A DNA stretch of 64,000 nt from Streptomyces sp. NRRL F-5123 (lineage in GTDB: Bacteria; Actinomycetota; Actinomycetes; Streptomycetales; Streptomycetaceae): NCBI RefSeq assembly GCF_000721495.1, contig NZ_JOHY01000012.1, forward strand, positions 146,994-210,993. Reading direction: 5' to 3'. The notes under the pieces are model-generated. The model did no database searches, had not been told where the DNA came from, and saw only the letters and a list, made by a program, of their open reading frames with translations. The translations under genes were made by a program, and so were the position numbers. Shown piece by piece: positions 7,493 to 14,094 of the stretch (within the stretch, counting starts at the first letter, position 1; the number at the start of each line of letters is the position of its first letter).

Positions 7493-7498
7493 TATGCT
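7493..7498 (+). promoter_or_regulatory. Candidate -10 of the tRNA-Lys promoter
   Basis: TATGCT lies 10 bases before the first tRNA base, the expected distance. The -35 region (TGAGCC at 7471-7476) is weak, so only the -10 is proposed. Confidence 0.4.
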
Positions 7499-7507
7499 GT
7501 CGGGTGC

Positions 7508-7582
7508 GGGCCGTTAGCTCAATTGGCAGAGCAGTGGACTTTTAATCCATTGGTTGTGGGTTCGAGTCCCACACGGCCTACC
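7508..7582 (+). tRNA. tRNA-Lys (anticodon TTT), attachment-site host
   Basis: Acceptor arms GGGCCGT/ACGGCCT pair with one G-U. The D-arm is GCTCAATTGGCAGAGC, the anticodon stem TGGA/TCCA holds loop CTTTTAA with anticodon TTT, and the T-arm is GTGGGTTCGAGTCCCAC. Discriminator A is at 7580, followed by CC then G, so CCA is not fully encoded. Its 3' half from the anticodon loop onward (7537-7583) is repeated four more times to the right, which is the footprint of repeated integration. Confidence 0.97.
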
Positions 7583-7583
7583 G
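7537..7583. repeat. attL: tRNA-Lys 3' half, copy 1
   Basis: A 47-bp core within the intact tRNA gene (GACTTTTAATCCATTGG to ACGGCCTACCG). It covers the anticodon loop to the 3' end, a typical tyrosine-integrase target. Identical to 39655-39701 and 44448-44494. Confidence 0.95.
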
Positions 7584-7586
7584 ATG

Positions 7587-7619
7587 GGCCCCAGGTCAGA
7601 GCACAAGTGACCTGGGGCC
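7587..7619 (+). terminator. Stem-loop directly after tRNA-Lys (phage left end)
   Basis: A perfect 12-bp inverted repeat GGCCCCAGGTCA / TGACCTGGGGCC (arms 7588-7598 region and 7608-7619) begins a few bases after the tRNA and can terminate its transcript. It is phage-derived, because the native post-tRNA flank with a different hairpin now lies after the attR copy at 39739. Confidence 0.65.
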
Positions 7620-7648
7620 TTCGGCGTTTCCAGGGCCCTAGAGATCAA

Positions 7649-7670
7649 CTGCTGGCCCGCTGCTGGCCCG
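7649..7670. repeat. Left integrase arm-type sites (2 x 11 bp)
   Basis: CTGCTGGCCCG occurs twice in tandem (7649-7659 and 7660-7670), 66 bp inside attL. The same tandem pair occurs at 39484-39505 inside attR. Paired short repeats flanking the core are expected of arm-binding tyrosine integrases. The rest of 7584-7871 holds no gene I can support. Confidence 0.6.
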
Positions 7671-7871
7671 AGAGGTCGGCGATCATGCCCGGCCTCCTCC
7701 TACCAACGAAAGCCGGAGTAAGCCCTCATAGAGCCCCGCTGCCGCCGTCCACCGAGCCCTGGAGCGGCGTCTGCCCTGCTCCCAGGGCGTGCTGTCGCGC
7801 CCAGCACGAGCCCGCCGAAGGGGTGGAGAGACGGGGCCGACCGGGCCTCGCGTCGCGAGAGGAGTACCACC

Positions 7872-7991
7872 ATGATCATGTGCACGGCCTGCCGCCACGA
7901 GACGGTTGCCCACGCCCAGATCGACGGTCACTGCGAGATGTGCCCTACCTGCACGGCCGAGAGGGAGCAGCAGGCGAAGGCCAGCAAGTAG
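7872..7991 (+). CDS. Small zinc-ribbon-like protein, 39 aa
   Basis: The ATG at 7872 follows a GAGAGGAG site at good spacing. The short product carries two CxxC pairs (CTAC near the N-terminus and CPTC later) with interspersed histidines, the signature of a single zinc knuckle. A strong terminator follows 18 bp after the stop. Such very small CxxC proteins are common in Streptomyces phages. Function is unknown; it is on the plus strand, opposite to the lytic genes, so it may be expressed in the lysogen. Confidence 0.6.
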   Translation: MIMCTACRHETVAHAQIDGHCEMCPTCTAEREQQAKASK

Positions 7992-8009
7992 CACCCCGGG
8001 CATGACGAA

Positions 8010-8046
8010 GGCCCCGGTCGCCGCGGTGTTCGCGGCGGCCGGGGCC
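8010..8046. terminator. Strong hairpin between converging small genes
   Basis: GGCCCCGG-TCGCCGCG and CGCGGCGG-CCGGGGCC form a long near-perfect stem with a short loop. It lies between the plus-strand 39-aa gene and the stop (8060) of the minus-strand gene, so it can terminate both. Confidence 0.7.
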
Positions 8047-8059
8047 GGGTGCTGCTGGG

Positions 8060-8191
8060 TCAGCGGCTGCTGGTTGGGGCGGTGAGGATGAAGCCCCGCA
8101 CGGGGCGGTCGTCGCCCTGCCGCAGCCGCTCCAGCCGGGCCTGCTCAAGCCGCTTCATCAGGTCCCCGTACCTGGGGTCGATCCACTCCAC
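8060..8191 (-). CDS. Small phage protein, 43 aa
   Basis: The GTG start at 8191 is preceded by AAGGAGG at ideal spacing. The product begins EWIDPRYGDLMKRLEQARLERLRQG, a short amphipathic helix rich in Arg/Leu/Glu. It is the last gene of the leftmost minus-strand group. I do not recognise it; similar short proteins with a WIDPRYG start occur in Streptomyces genomes and phages. Confidence 0.6.
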   Translation of the reverse strand: MEWIDPRYGDLMKRLEQARLERLRQGDDRPVRGFILTAPTSSR

Positions 8192-8210
8192 GGGGCGCCC
8201 TCCTTCCTGC

Positions 8211-8687
8211 TCAGACCAGGGCCGACAGGGCAATGCTCGGCTGGGGCTCGATCGGACCGCATTTCGGCGAGTGCCCACAGCTCGCCGCCACCGGCACGCT
8301 CGTGTCCGACGGGGGCATCCACAGCTCCGCATCCGGGACGAACCCCTCCGCGAGCATGAGCACCACCGTCCGCTCGATGACGTCGGGCCCCTGCCGGGCC
8401 GTGTCCGGGCGCTCCGGGTAGTGGTGCACGAACACCCCCAGGCGGTCGCACAGCCGCGCGTACACCGCGGTGTGGAGGACCAGGGCGTGCCAGCCCTCGT
8501 CGACCGTCCGGGACGGCGCGATCGGCACGAGCGGGTTGCGGGCCGCGGTCGCGACGAACGCGAGCGCCTGGTCCACGATCCGGCCGGCCGTGTCCTCGGC
8601 CATGCCCGGGTTGTTGTCGAGCACCGTGGCGGTGACGGCCGCACGTTCCTCCGGTGGCAGCAGGGCGGCCGGGTCCGCTACGAGCAT
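8211..8687 (-). CDS. GRDP-like (glycine-rich domain-containing) helical protein
   Basis: A 158-aa protein with a GAGGAG ribosome site. The central segment VDEGWHALVLHTAVYARLCDRLGVFVHHYPE carries the spaced pattern D-x-x-W-H-x-x-x-x-H-T ... C ... HH known from the glycine-rich-domain/DUF1399-like helical family. The C-terminal tail has a C-x-H-x5-C pattern that might bind metal. The molecular function is not known. A second, divergent member is encoded at 40680-41186 in cassette A, so the two element types share this family. It lies in a group of small minus-strand genes near the phage left end. Confidence 0.6.
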   Translation of the reverse strand: MLVADPAALLPPEERAAVTATVLDNNPGMAEDTAGRIVDQALAFVATAARNPLVPIAPSRTVDEGWHALVLHTAVYARLCDRLGVFVHHYPERPDTARQGPDVIERTVVLMLAEGFVPDAELWMPPSDTSVPVAASCGHSPKCGPIEPQPSIALSALV

Positions 8688-8738
8688 GTTCTTCTCCTCA
8701 GGGTGTGGTGGCTTCGTGCAGTTGGGGCTGGGTGACGG

Positions 8739-8855
8739 CTACATGAACACCTTGTGCGACGGCAGCCGCGGGGCGGGTTCTTGCGGTTCCGGGGCTGGCT
8801 CCGGATCGGCCGCGGGCTCGTCGGGCTGCGCCGGGGCGGGCGCGGGTTCGGCCAT
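8739..8855 (-). CDS. Short proline/alanine/glutamate-rich peptide, 38 aa
   Basis: The ATG at 8855 is preceded by GAGGAG. The product is almost entirely Ala/Pro/Glu (EPAPAPAQPDEP and so on) with a C-terminal LPSHKVFM. The good ribosome site and position between two credible genes support it as real. Function unknown. Confidence 0.5.
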   Translation of the reverse strand: MAEPAPAPAQPDEPAADPEPAPEPQEPAPRLPSHKVFM

Positions 8856-8960
8856 GCTCGTCTCCTCGTGTGGGTGGGCGGGGTGCCTGCGCAGCCCGGC
8901 GCGGGGGTCCGGGCCGCGCAGGCGAGGGGCCCGGCGGCCGCTGACCCGCCGGGCCCCGTC

Positions 8961-9140
8961 TCAGGTGGTGCGCCGGACGTGCGGCGCCGGGCCGCAGTCG
9001 CTCGCGCTCCGGTGCCACAGCACGTCGGGGCTCGCGCTCGTGCCGTGGTCGACGGGGATGTGCAGCGCGCCGCCGCGCGCGACCGGCCGGCCGCAGCGGT
9101 GACACCGGGGCTGCGCCGTCGAGGCACGCTCTGCGGCCAT
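8961..9140 (-). CDS. Small zinc-ribbon protein, 59 aa
   Basis: Its ATG overlaps the stop of the upstream gene (TGATG). The N-terminal part has CHRCGRPV, a single CxxC of a zinc ribbon, and a second C/H pair lies further on. It forms a translationally coupled run with the next two upstream genes. Function unknown; small CxxC proteins of this kind are typical of actinophage accessory regions. Confidence 0.6.
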   Translation of the reverse strand: MAAERASTAQPRCHRCGRPVARGGALHIPVDHGTSASPDVLWHRSASDCGPAPHVRRTT

Positions 9141-9349
9141 CACGCGCGCCCCAGGGCAGCCGACTCGGCTACCTCATGCGCACGGAGGCACTCCTCAGCG
9201 TCGCGGCACCAGAGCATCCTGGTCTGCCGCCCGTCGTCGTCGACCCCCACGGAGACAGTCCAGTCCGTCGTCTCCCGCCCGCACAACACGCACTCGCGGG
9301 GCTCCGGCTTGGCCAGCGCTGCGCCGGACGGCTCCGGCGTGCCGGTCAT
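9140..9349 (-). CDS. Small CxxC protein, 69 aa
   Basis: The protein carries CVLCGRETTDW and a later C near RDAEEC, suggesting a zinc-binding unit; the W-T-V-S-V-G-V-D beta strand follows. Start 9349 overlaps the stop of the upstream gene by 4 bases (ATGA) and its own stop overlaps the next start. Coupled translation supports a genuine three-gene unit. Function unknown. Confidence 0.6.
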   Translation of the reverse strand: MTGTPEPSGAALAKPEPRECVLCGRETTDWTVSVGVDDDGRQTRMLWCRDAEECLRAHEVAESAALGRA

Positions 9350-9567
9350 GACACGGCCTCCGGTAGCAACTGCACCAGGCGGCGGACCACGGCGACCGGG
9401 AGCGGGGGGACGTAGACGTACTCCTCCGACTCGCTCCAGTTCGTCCAGCGTGTGATCCGGCGCAGAAGGTCGGGGTCAGTGTCGAGGGCGGCGAGCAGGT
9501 CTTGGAGATCGGCTGCGGCTTGACGACCGGCCGTCACCTCAATGCTGTCGGACTGTAAGGTCTCCAC
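9346..9567 (-). CDS. Small phage protein, 73 aa
   Basis: The GTG start at 9567 was chosen because GGAAGGGG lies just upstream; the frame runs further 5' but without a ribosome site. The product is mostly helical (AADLQDLLAALDTDPDLLRRITRW) with a C-terminal VVRRLVQLLPEA helix. It is the first gene of the coupled three-gene unit. Not recognised. Confidence 0.55.
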   Translation of the reverse strand: METLQSDSIEVTAGRQAAADLQDLLAALDTDPDLLRRITRWTNWSESEEYVYVPPLPVAVVRRLVQLLPEAVS

Positions 9568-9821
9568 TGCTGCGCCCCTTCCGGCGTGGCCTCGCCCCGG
9601 GCCTGGACCGCCGCGGGGCACTTCTGTGCCCGCCCCCATCGGCGCGAGGGCGGGCGCCTCCTCGACGCTAGGCAGCGCGGGTTCGCACGCGCCATCAACT
9701 AGCACGAACTTGCACGGCAATTGGCCAACCACCTGTGCGCCGGTAGTGCGCCCTTGACCCGCTCACCCGCACGAACGAACGTGCTGCAAGTACGTGTTAG
9801 CAGCGGCGTATTGGAGAGGCC
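9568..9821. promoter_or_regulatory. Divergent promoter region of left-end cargo genes
   Basis: This 254-bp gap separates minus-strand small genes from plus-strand cargo genes and is lower in GC. Near the plus-strand start it contains TACGTGTTAG and repeated GTGCTGCAAG/GTACGTG words. No clear -35/-10 pair can be chosen with confidence, but promoters for both sides must lie here. Confidence 0.4.
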
Positions 9822-10064
9822 ATGAAGCTACGGTTCATCGGAATCGACCCGAACACCGACGGTGCGAACTGCCCGCGGGTCTGGGTCAACGACGAGGCGC
9901 AGGAGTTCGTCTTCCAAGGATGGGAGGCCGACGAGGAGCTGACCGACAAGGTCAGGTCGACCGGCCCCCTCCCGGACGGCGAGACTGTCGTCCGCATCCC
10001 CATGAGGATGGTGCGCATTCTGAGGGAGGCATGTGATGCAGCCGAAGGCCTGGACATTCGATGA
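9822..10064 (+). CDS. Small protein of the DUF6879/Scr1-type locus, 80 aa
   Basis: The start at 9822 has a GGAGAGG site. The sequence begins KLRFIGIDPNTDGANCPRVW and continues with beta-strand/turn patterns and a C-terminal helix. Small proteins of this kind are found in Streptomyces next to DUF6879 genes and DUF5753 regulators, as here. It overlaps the start of the next gene by about 30 bases. Together with the two following plus-strand genes it forms a cargo unit transcribed against the lytic direction, probably from the lysogen. Exact role unknown. Confidence 0.65.
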   Translation: MKLRFIGIDPNTDGANCPRVWVNDEAQEFVFQGWEADEELTDKVRSTGPLPDGETVVRIPMRMVRILREACDAAEGLDIR

Positions 10065-10554
10065 CCTGCTGGCCGGCGCCACCACGTCGGCCGTGCACCT
10101 GGAGATGCGCGACGTCTACTACTCCAACCCCCGGTTCGAGGAGTGGCGCAACGGTGCTCTGGTCGACTGGGACAACCGCGGCTCTTGGTGGCGTCCCTTT
10201 CACCAGGACATCGCCGATGCCGTCGCCCGCGGTGTCACGGTCCGCCGCGCTCGGGTGATCTCGGAGCCGGTCACCGAGTACATCCGGTGGGAGCACTACG
10301 TCACCGAGGCGAACGTCCGCGCAGGCGAGCAGGTGCGGTGGCTGCCCCGCGAGCAGACCGCCGACCTGCTCATGCCCGGTCGCGACTTCTGGGTTTTCGA
10401 CAACCAGGTCATCCGGCTCGGATCCTTCGCGGGCAACGGCGACTTCCTCGGCGACGACTACAGCGACGACCCAGCGCTCGTCGAACTGAACGCCGCGGCG
10501 TTCGAGCGGGTATGGGAACGCGCCATCCCCCACCAGGACTACAAGATCAAGTAG
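10036..10554 (+). CDS. DUF6879 family protein
   Basis: A 172-aa protein with the DUF6879 pattern: N-terminal DDLLAGATTSAVHLEMRDVY, a central FHQDIADAVARGVTVRRARVISEPVTEYIRWEHY segment, and the C-terminal FWVFDNQVIRLG...DDPALVELNAAAFERVW block. In Streptomyces these proteins are encoded next to XRE regulators with a DUF5753 domain, as here (10570), and the pair is thought to act as a regulatory unit resembling toxin-antitoxin/Scr1 systems. I take the second methionine (10036) as the start; GTG at 10033 is equally possible. Spacing to the regulator is 15 bp. Confidence 0.8.
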   Translation: MQPKAWTFDDLLAGATTSAVHLEMRDVYYSNPRFEEWRNGALVDWDNRGSWWRPFHQDIADAVARGVTVRRARVISEPVTEYIRWEHYVTEANVRAGEQVRWLPREQTADLLMPGRDFWVFDNQVIRLGSFAGNGDFLGDDYSDDPALVELNAAAFERVWERAIPHQDYKIK

Positions 10555-10569
10555 CGGACACTAAGCACC

Positions 10570-11421
10570 ATGCCGCCGACCTCCCCGTCTTCGAGCGTCC
10601 AAGCCGCCCGCCAGAACCTCGCGGAACGCCTCCGCGAGATCCGGCTCGACGCGGGCATCACGAAACGGGAGGTCGCGGCACGGTGCGGGTGGAGCGAGGC
10701 CAAGAGCGGCCGCATCGAGAACGCCCGCACCGCGCCCTCCGACGAGGACGTCCGCCGCTGGTGCCACGCCTGCGGCGCCGCAGGCCTCGCCCCCGACCTG
10801 ATCGCCGCCAACCGAGCCGCCGACTCGCTGTATGTGCAGTGGCGGCGCCTACAGCGCACCGGGCTGAAGCAGCTGCAGGATTCGCACCGACCCCTCTTCG
10901 AGCGCACCACCCATTTCAAGGTGTACTGCTCCAACGTCGTGCCCGGGTTCCTGCAGACCCCCGGCTACGCCACCGCACTGCTCCGGTCGATCGCCACATT
11001 CCGGAACCTGCCCGACGACGTCGAGGCCGCGGTCGCCGCGCGCATCGACCGCTCCCGGATCATCCATGAGGGCCGTGCCCGCTTCGCGATACTCATCGAG
11101 GAAGCGGTGCTGCGGTACCGGCTCGGGGACTTCAGCGTGATGGCCAGCCAGCTCGGGGCGCTGCTGTCCGCGATGGACCTGCCAGCGGTGTCCTTGGGCA
11201 TCATCCCGGCCGCGGCGCAGCGGACGATGTGGGCCGTCGAGTCGTTCACGGTCTTCGACGACATCCGCGTGGATCACGAACCGCTGTCGGCCTCGGTGAA
11301 GATCACAGCTCCCGACGAAGTGGGCGTCTACCTCAAGGCGTTCCTCGCGCTGCAGCAGCACGCCGTGTACGGGGCGGAGGCGCGGGCCCTGGTAGCAAAG
11401 GCGATCGGCGAGTTGAGCTGA
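10570..11421 (+). CDS. XRE-family regulator with DUF5753 domain
   Basis: A 283-aa protein. Residues about 12-65 form a Cro/CI-type helix-turn-helix ([35 protein letters not shown]). The remainder is the actinobacterial DUF5753 ligand/partner domain with its hallmarks LQTPGYA, R-x-DRSRII and [16 protein letters not shown]. Such regulators control neighbouring DUF397/DUF6879 genes and development-linked traits. It is the last gene of a three-gene plus-strand unit inside the prophage and is followed by a bidirectional terminator. It is not the likely immunity repressor, which is at 36969. Confidence 0.88.
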   Translation: MPPTSPSSSVQAARQNLAERLREIRLDAGITKREVAARCGWSEAKSGRIENARTAPSDEDVRRWCHACGAAGLAPDLIAANRAADSLYVQWRRLQRTGLKQLQDSHRPLFERTTHFKVYCSNVVPGFLQTPGYATALLRSIATFRNLPDDVEAAVAARIDRSRIIHEGRARFAILIEEAVLRYRLGDFSVMASQLGALLSAMDLPAVSLGIIPAAAQRTMWAVESFTVFDDIRVDHEPLSASVKITAPDEVGVYLKAFLALQQHAVYGAEARALVAKAIGELS

Positions 11422-11437
11422 CCCCCGGCACAGCAAA

Positions 11438-11470
11438 GCGCCCCCGCCGGCACGTGGCCTGCGGGGGCGC
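11438..11470. terminator. Bidirectional terminator between converging operons
   Basis: GCGCCCCCGC (11438-11447) pairs perfectly with GCGGGGGCGC (11461-11470), loop 13 nt. It lies between the stop of the DUF5753 regulator and the stop of the minus-strand collagen-like gene, ending the whole late operon. Confidence 0.75.
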
Positions 11471-11476
11471 GTTGGT

Positions 11477-12109
11477 TCAGGTGCGGCGGCGGTCGAGCAG
11501 CGCGGCCGGCGGTGTGGTCGTGGGCGTGGTCGGTGCGGGGGCGCCGTCACGGCGGCAGACCAGCGCGGCAGGGTCGTCGACCGCGGGCTGGAGGCTGTAC
11601 CCGTCTGGGCACGTCTGGCCGGGCGGCCCGGCGGGGCCCTGCGGCCCGGCAGGACCAGCCGGACCCGGATCGCCCGCCGGGCCGGCAGGACCCGCAGGCC
11701 CGGCGACGCCGTCCGTACCCGCCGCCCCGTCGGCACCCGGGACGCCCGTTGCGGAGGCGCCCGCCGGGCCGGTCGGCCCCGGCGTGCCCGGCGGACCGGA
11801 CGGGCCGGCAGGACCCTCGGGCCCCGGCGGGCCGGACGGACCGGTCGCGCCCTGCGCGCCGGAGCCCCCCGGCGTACCCGGGGCGCCACGGCTCCCCGGC
11901 GGCCCCGCAACCGGCGTCGCACCCAGCTGCTGCACCTGCTGCGCCAGCTGGTCGCGCGCCTGGTTGGCGGTATTCAGGTCGTGGGCCAGGCCGCGGACGC
12001 TCACCAGGACCCACGCGAGCAGCGCCCCGATCGCGACGGCGAGGGCGACCGCCGCAGCGTCCCCCCACCGTTCCCGCGGCTCCCGTGGGAGCTGAGCCGG
12101 ATCGGTCAT
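11477..12109 (-). CDS. Membrane-anchored collagen-like phage protein
   Basis: A 210-aa protein. An N-terminal cytoplasmic segment precedes one membrane helix (residues ~20-40), then a short coiled coil ([16 protein letters not shown]), then about 110 residues of uninterrupted Gly-X-Y triplets ([24 protein letters not shown]), and a C-terminal [13 protein letters not shown]...C knob with two cysteines. Coiled coil plus collagen repeats imply a trimer displayed on a membrane or virion. It ends the late operon after endolysin and holin candidates, with a 4-bp ATGA overlap to the gene upstream. Collagen-like repeats are known in tail fibres; a TM anchor would instead suit a lysis/spanin-like or surface role. 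Confidence 0.75.
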   Translation of the reverse strand: MTDPAQLPREPRERWGDAAAVALAVAIGALLAWVLVSVRGLAHDLNTANQARDQLAQQVQQLGATPVAGPPGSRGAPGTPGGSGAQGATGPSGPPGPEGPAGPSGPPGTPGPTGPAGASATGVPGADGAAGTDGVAGPAGPAGPAGDPGPAGPAGPQGPAGPPGQTCPDGYSLQPAVDDPAALVCRRDGAPAPTTPTTTPPAALLDRRRT

Positions 12110-12393
12110 GATCCTCCCTTCGTGAGCACGTAGGCCAGCAGCACAGCGACCAGCGGCACGACGACCGCGCCGATCAGCCACCGGCGGGTACCCGCGACGC
12201 GCGCGGCGTCCTGTGTCCGCAGTGTCTCCAGCGCGGTGAGTCGCGCGAGCACCGCCTCGTGCTGCACCTGGTAGACGTCCTGCGCGACCCGCCCGTCAAC
12301 GCGGCGGCCGATGGCAGCGATGTCGTCCCGGACGTCCGCGATCCGGTCGTCCAGGCGGCGGCCCAGCTCGCCGAGGGTCAGGTCGTCGGCCAC
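12106..12393 (-). CDS. Coiled-coil protein with C-terminal membrane helix (lysis module)
   Basis: A 95-aa protein. The first ~65 residues are a heptad-rich helix ([26 protein letters not shown]), and residues ~70-90 are a hydrophobic membrane segment ([19 protein letters not shown]) ending in a short basic tail. This topology is common in small actinophage proteins located beside endolysin genes and is compatible with an antiholin/holin partner or spanin-like function. It overlaps the collagen-like gene by 4 bases. The role is inferred from position and topology. Confidence 0.6.
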   Translation of the reverse strand: MADDLTLGELGRRLDDRIADVRDDIAAIGRRVDGRVAQDVYQVQHEAVLARLTALETLRTQDAARVAGTRRWLIGAVVVPLVAVLLAYVLTKGGS

Positions 12394-12408
12394 GTGGTGC
12401 TCCTACGG

Positions 12409-12699
12409 TCAGGCCCCCGGCGTCACGGACGGCGGGACGACGGTCGCTGCGGTGCTCTTCCCGGCGGGGTACTGCGGCGGCCGGGCCAGCCCGAGCAGCC
12501 ACCCCCACCGCGCGGAGACGTGCGCCTCCAGGACGCGGAAGAGGGCGTAGTAGGCGGCGCTGAACGCGCTGCCGAGCCACATGGTCGCGGCCGCCGAGTC
12601 GATGCCGATCCCGGCGTGCGCGAGGGCCGCGACGAGCGCGCCCACGATCATCGGGACCACGGTGCGCCACAGGGACGCGAGGGTGTCGTACACGGTCAT
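12409..12699 (-). CDS. Holin candidate
   Basis: A 96-aa protein starting at the ATG at 12699. It has two hydrophobic helices (VVPMIVGALVAALAHAGIGI and ATMWLGSAFSAAYYALFRVLE) separated by a short turn and followed by a hydrophilic proline-rich tail, the class II holin layout. It lies 32 bp downstream of the endolysin gene in the same direction. There is no conserved holin motif to confirm, so the call rests on topology and position. Confidence 0.65.
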   Translation of the reverse strand: MTVYDTLASLWRTVVPMIVGALVAALAHAGIGIDSAAATMWLGSAFSAAYYALFRVLEAHVSARWGWLLGLARPPQYPAGKSTAATVVPPSVTPGA

Positions 12700-12731
12700 G
12701 GTGAAGATCCGTTTCTGCTGGAGGTGACAGG

Positions 12732-13586
12732 TCAGGCGACGACGGTGAAGCCGTGCCGCGCGCCGAGCGCGGTCAGCGAGGCCTTGCCGGGGATGCCGTC
12801 CGCGTCGTGGCCGGTGTAGCCGAGGTGCCGCTGCCACGCGGCGTAGGCCGCGACGGTGACGGTGCCGAAGCTCCCGTCACCGGCGTACTTGGCAGTCAGC
12901 AGCCCCTCGGCCTTGAGAGCGGCTTCCACCAGGCGCACATCCGGAGCGTGAGTCAGATGCCCCTGCTTGCCCCGCGAGTCCGCCGTGGCGGCGGCGATGA
13001 GGTTGGACAGGTCCACTCTCGGCTTGGGCTTGCCTGCGGCACCCGCCCAGGCCGCGAGCGCGGCCCGGTCGGCGAAGGCTCCCGCGTTGCGGTCGAGGTT
13101 GCCGGCGTCGCTGTACTGGTGGAAGAGCCAGGGGTGCTCGACGCGGGGGTGGCCCTTGGGCGCCGAGGGGTCGGCGATCCACAGGCCGTCTGCGGCGTAC
13201 GAGGTGGTGTCGTGGTGCAGCCAGAAGTCGCGGTTGCAGTACAGGATCACGCGGTGCCCGGGGGCCTTGGCCTTGACGTACCGGAGCCAGGCGTCCTTGT
13301 CGGCGCACGAGACGCCGGCGTCCTCCCAGTCGAAGGCCAGGAAGTCGCCGGCCTTCGCCCCGGCGTGCGCGAGAAAGTAGTCGGCCTGTGCGGTGACCGA
13401 GCCGGGCCGGGCGAAGTGGTAGTGGCCCACGACCAGGCCGTGCGCGCGGGCTGTGGCGACCTGCCCGGCGTGCTCCGGGTTCGTGTAGCCCGTGCCCTCG
13501 GTGGCCTTGACCACGACGAAGTCCAGGCCCGAGGTGCTGTAGTTGGTCGGCTGGTATCTGGCGACGTCCACGCCGTTGACGGTCAT
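12732..13586 (-). CDS. Endolysin: GH25 muramidase with peptidoglycan-binding domain
   Basis: A 284-aa lysozyme. The N-terminal ~185 residues are a GH25 barrel: GVDVARYQ with Asp7, VVVKATEGTGYTNP, GHYHFARP, and FDWED holding the catalytic Asp86/Glu88 pair, then CNRDFW and LFHQYSD. It cleaves the MurNAc-GlcNAc bond. Residues ~215-280 form a PG_binding_1-type helical repeat (VRLVEAALKAEGL, FGTVTVAAYAAWQRHLG). No signal peptide is present, so release depends on the holin. The position between tail and holin genes is standard. Confidence 0.92.
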   Translation of the reverse strand: MTVNGVDVARYQPTNYSTSGLDFVVVKATEGTGYTNPEHAGQVATARAHGLVVGHYHFARPGSVTAQADYFLAHAGAKAGDFLAFDWEDAGVSCADKDAWLRYVKAKAPGHRVILYCNRDFWLHHDTTSYAADGLWIADPSAPKGHPRVEHPWLFHQYSDAGNLDRNAGAFADRAALAAWAGAAGKPKPRVDLSNLIAAATADSRGKQGHLTHAPDVRLVEAALKAEGLLTAKYAGDGSFGTVTVAAYAAWQRHLGYTGHDADGIPGKASLTALGARHGFTVVA

Positions 13587-13650
13587 GCTGGTGCCCTCCG
13601 GGCATACGAAAGCCCCGGCCAGCAGGCACGGGGCGGGGCGGACTTGCGGG

Positions 13651-14085
13651 TCAGACCACTTCGTAGATCGTCACGATCAGGGACGTGTTCGTACCCTGAA
13701 TGGTCTGGGATGCGCTGGGGCTGCCCACGAGCTTGAACGTGTGGGACCCCGCGCTCGCGAGGACGCCGGTGTACTGCTGCGGGATCGTGCTGCGGTTGCC
13801 GGACGCCTGCGCGGAGAACGTGCCGAGGGGCGCCACGGTGGTGCCATCCACGGACAGCCGCACCGTGAGCAGGCTCGTGGTTGCGCCAGTCAGCTGCACG
13901 TCCCACACGCACGTCACGCCGTAGGCGGCGCCCGCCGTCGCCGTGGTCAACGTGACGGCCGCCCCCGGAACGTCCGCATTGGTGGCGGCGCCGACCAGCG
14001 GCCCGGTGCCCGTCGCCGAGTACACCGCTGGCTTGAGCCGGTTGAGCATGGCCGCGGTGACCGTCTGGCCCGCCAGGATCGTCAC
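13651..14085 (-). CDS. Phage structural (tail tip/fibre) protein
   Basis: A 144-aa beta-rich protein with the opening TILAGQTVTAAMLNRLKPAVYSA, which is common in short virion proteins downstream of minor tail genes in actinophages. The rest alternates small residues and valine/threonine in beta-sandwich style (VTLTTATAGAAYGVTCVW, LRLSVDG, IVTIYEVV). It probably decorates the tail tip or fibre. It follows the large tail gene by 9 bp. No specific receptor function can be inferred. Confidence 0.65.
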   Translation of the reverse strand: MTILAGQTVTAAMLNRLKPAVYSATGTGPLVGAATNADVPGAAVTLTTATAGAAYGVTCVWDVQLTGATTSLLTVRLSVDGTTVAPLGTFSAQASGNRSTIPQQYTGVLASAGSHTFKLVGSPSASQTIQGTNTSLIVTIYEVV

Positions 14086-14094
14086 GTGCGCCTC

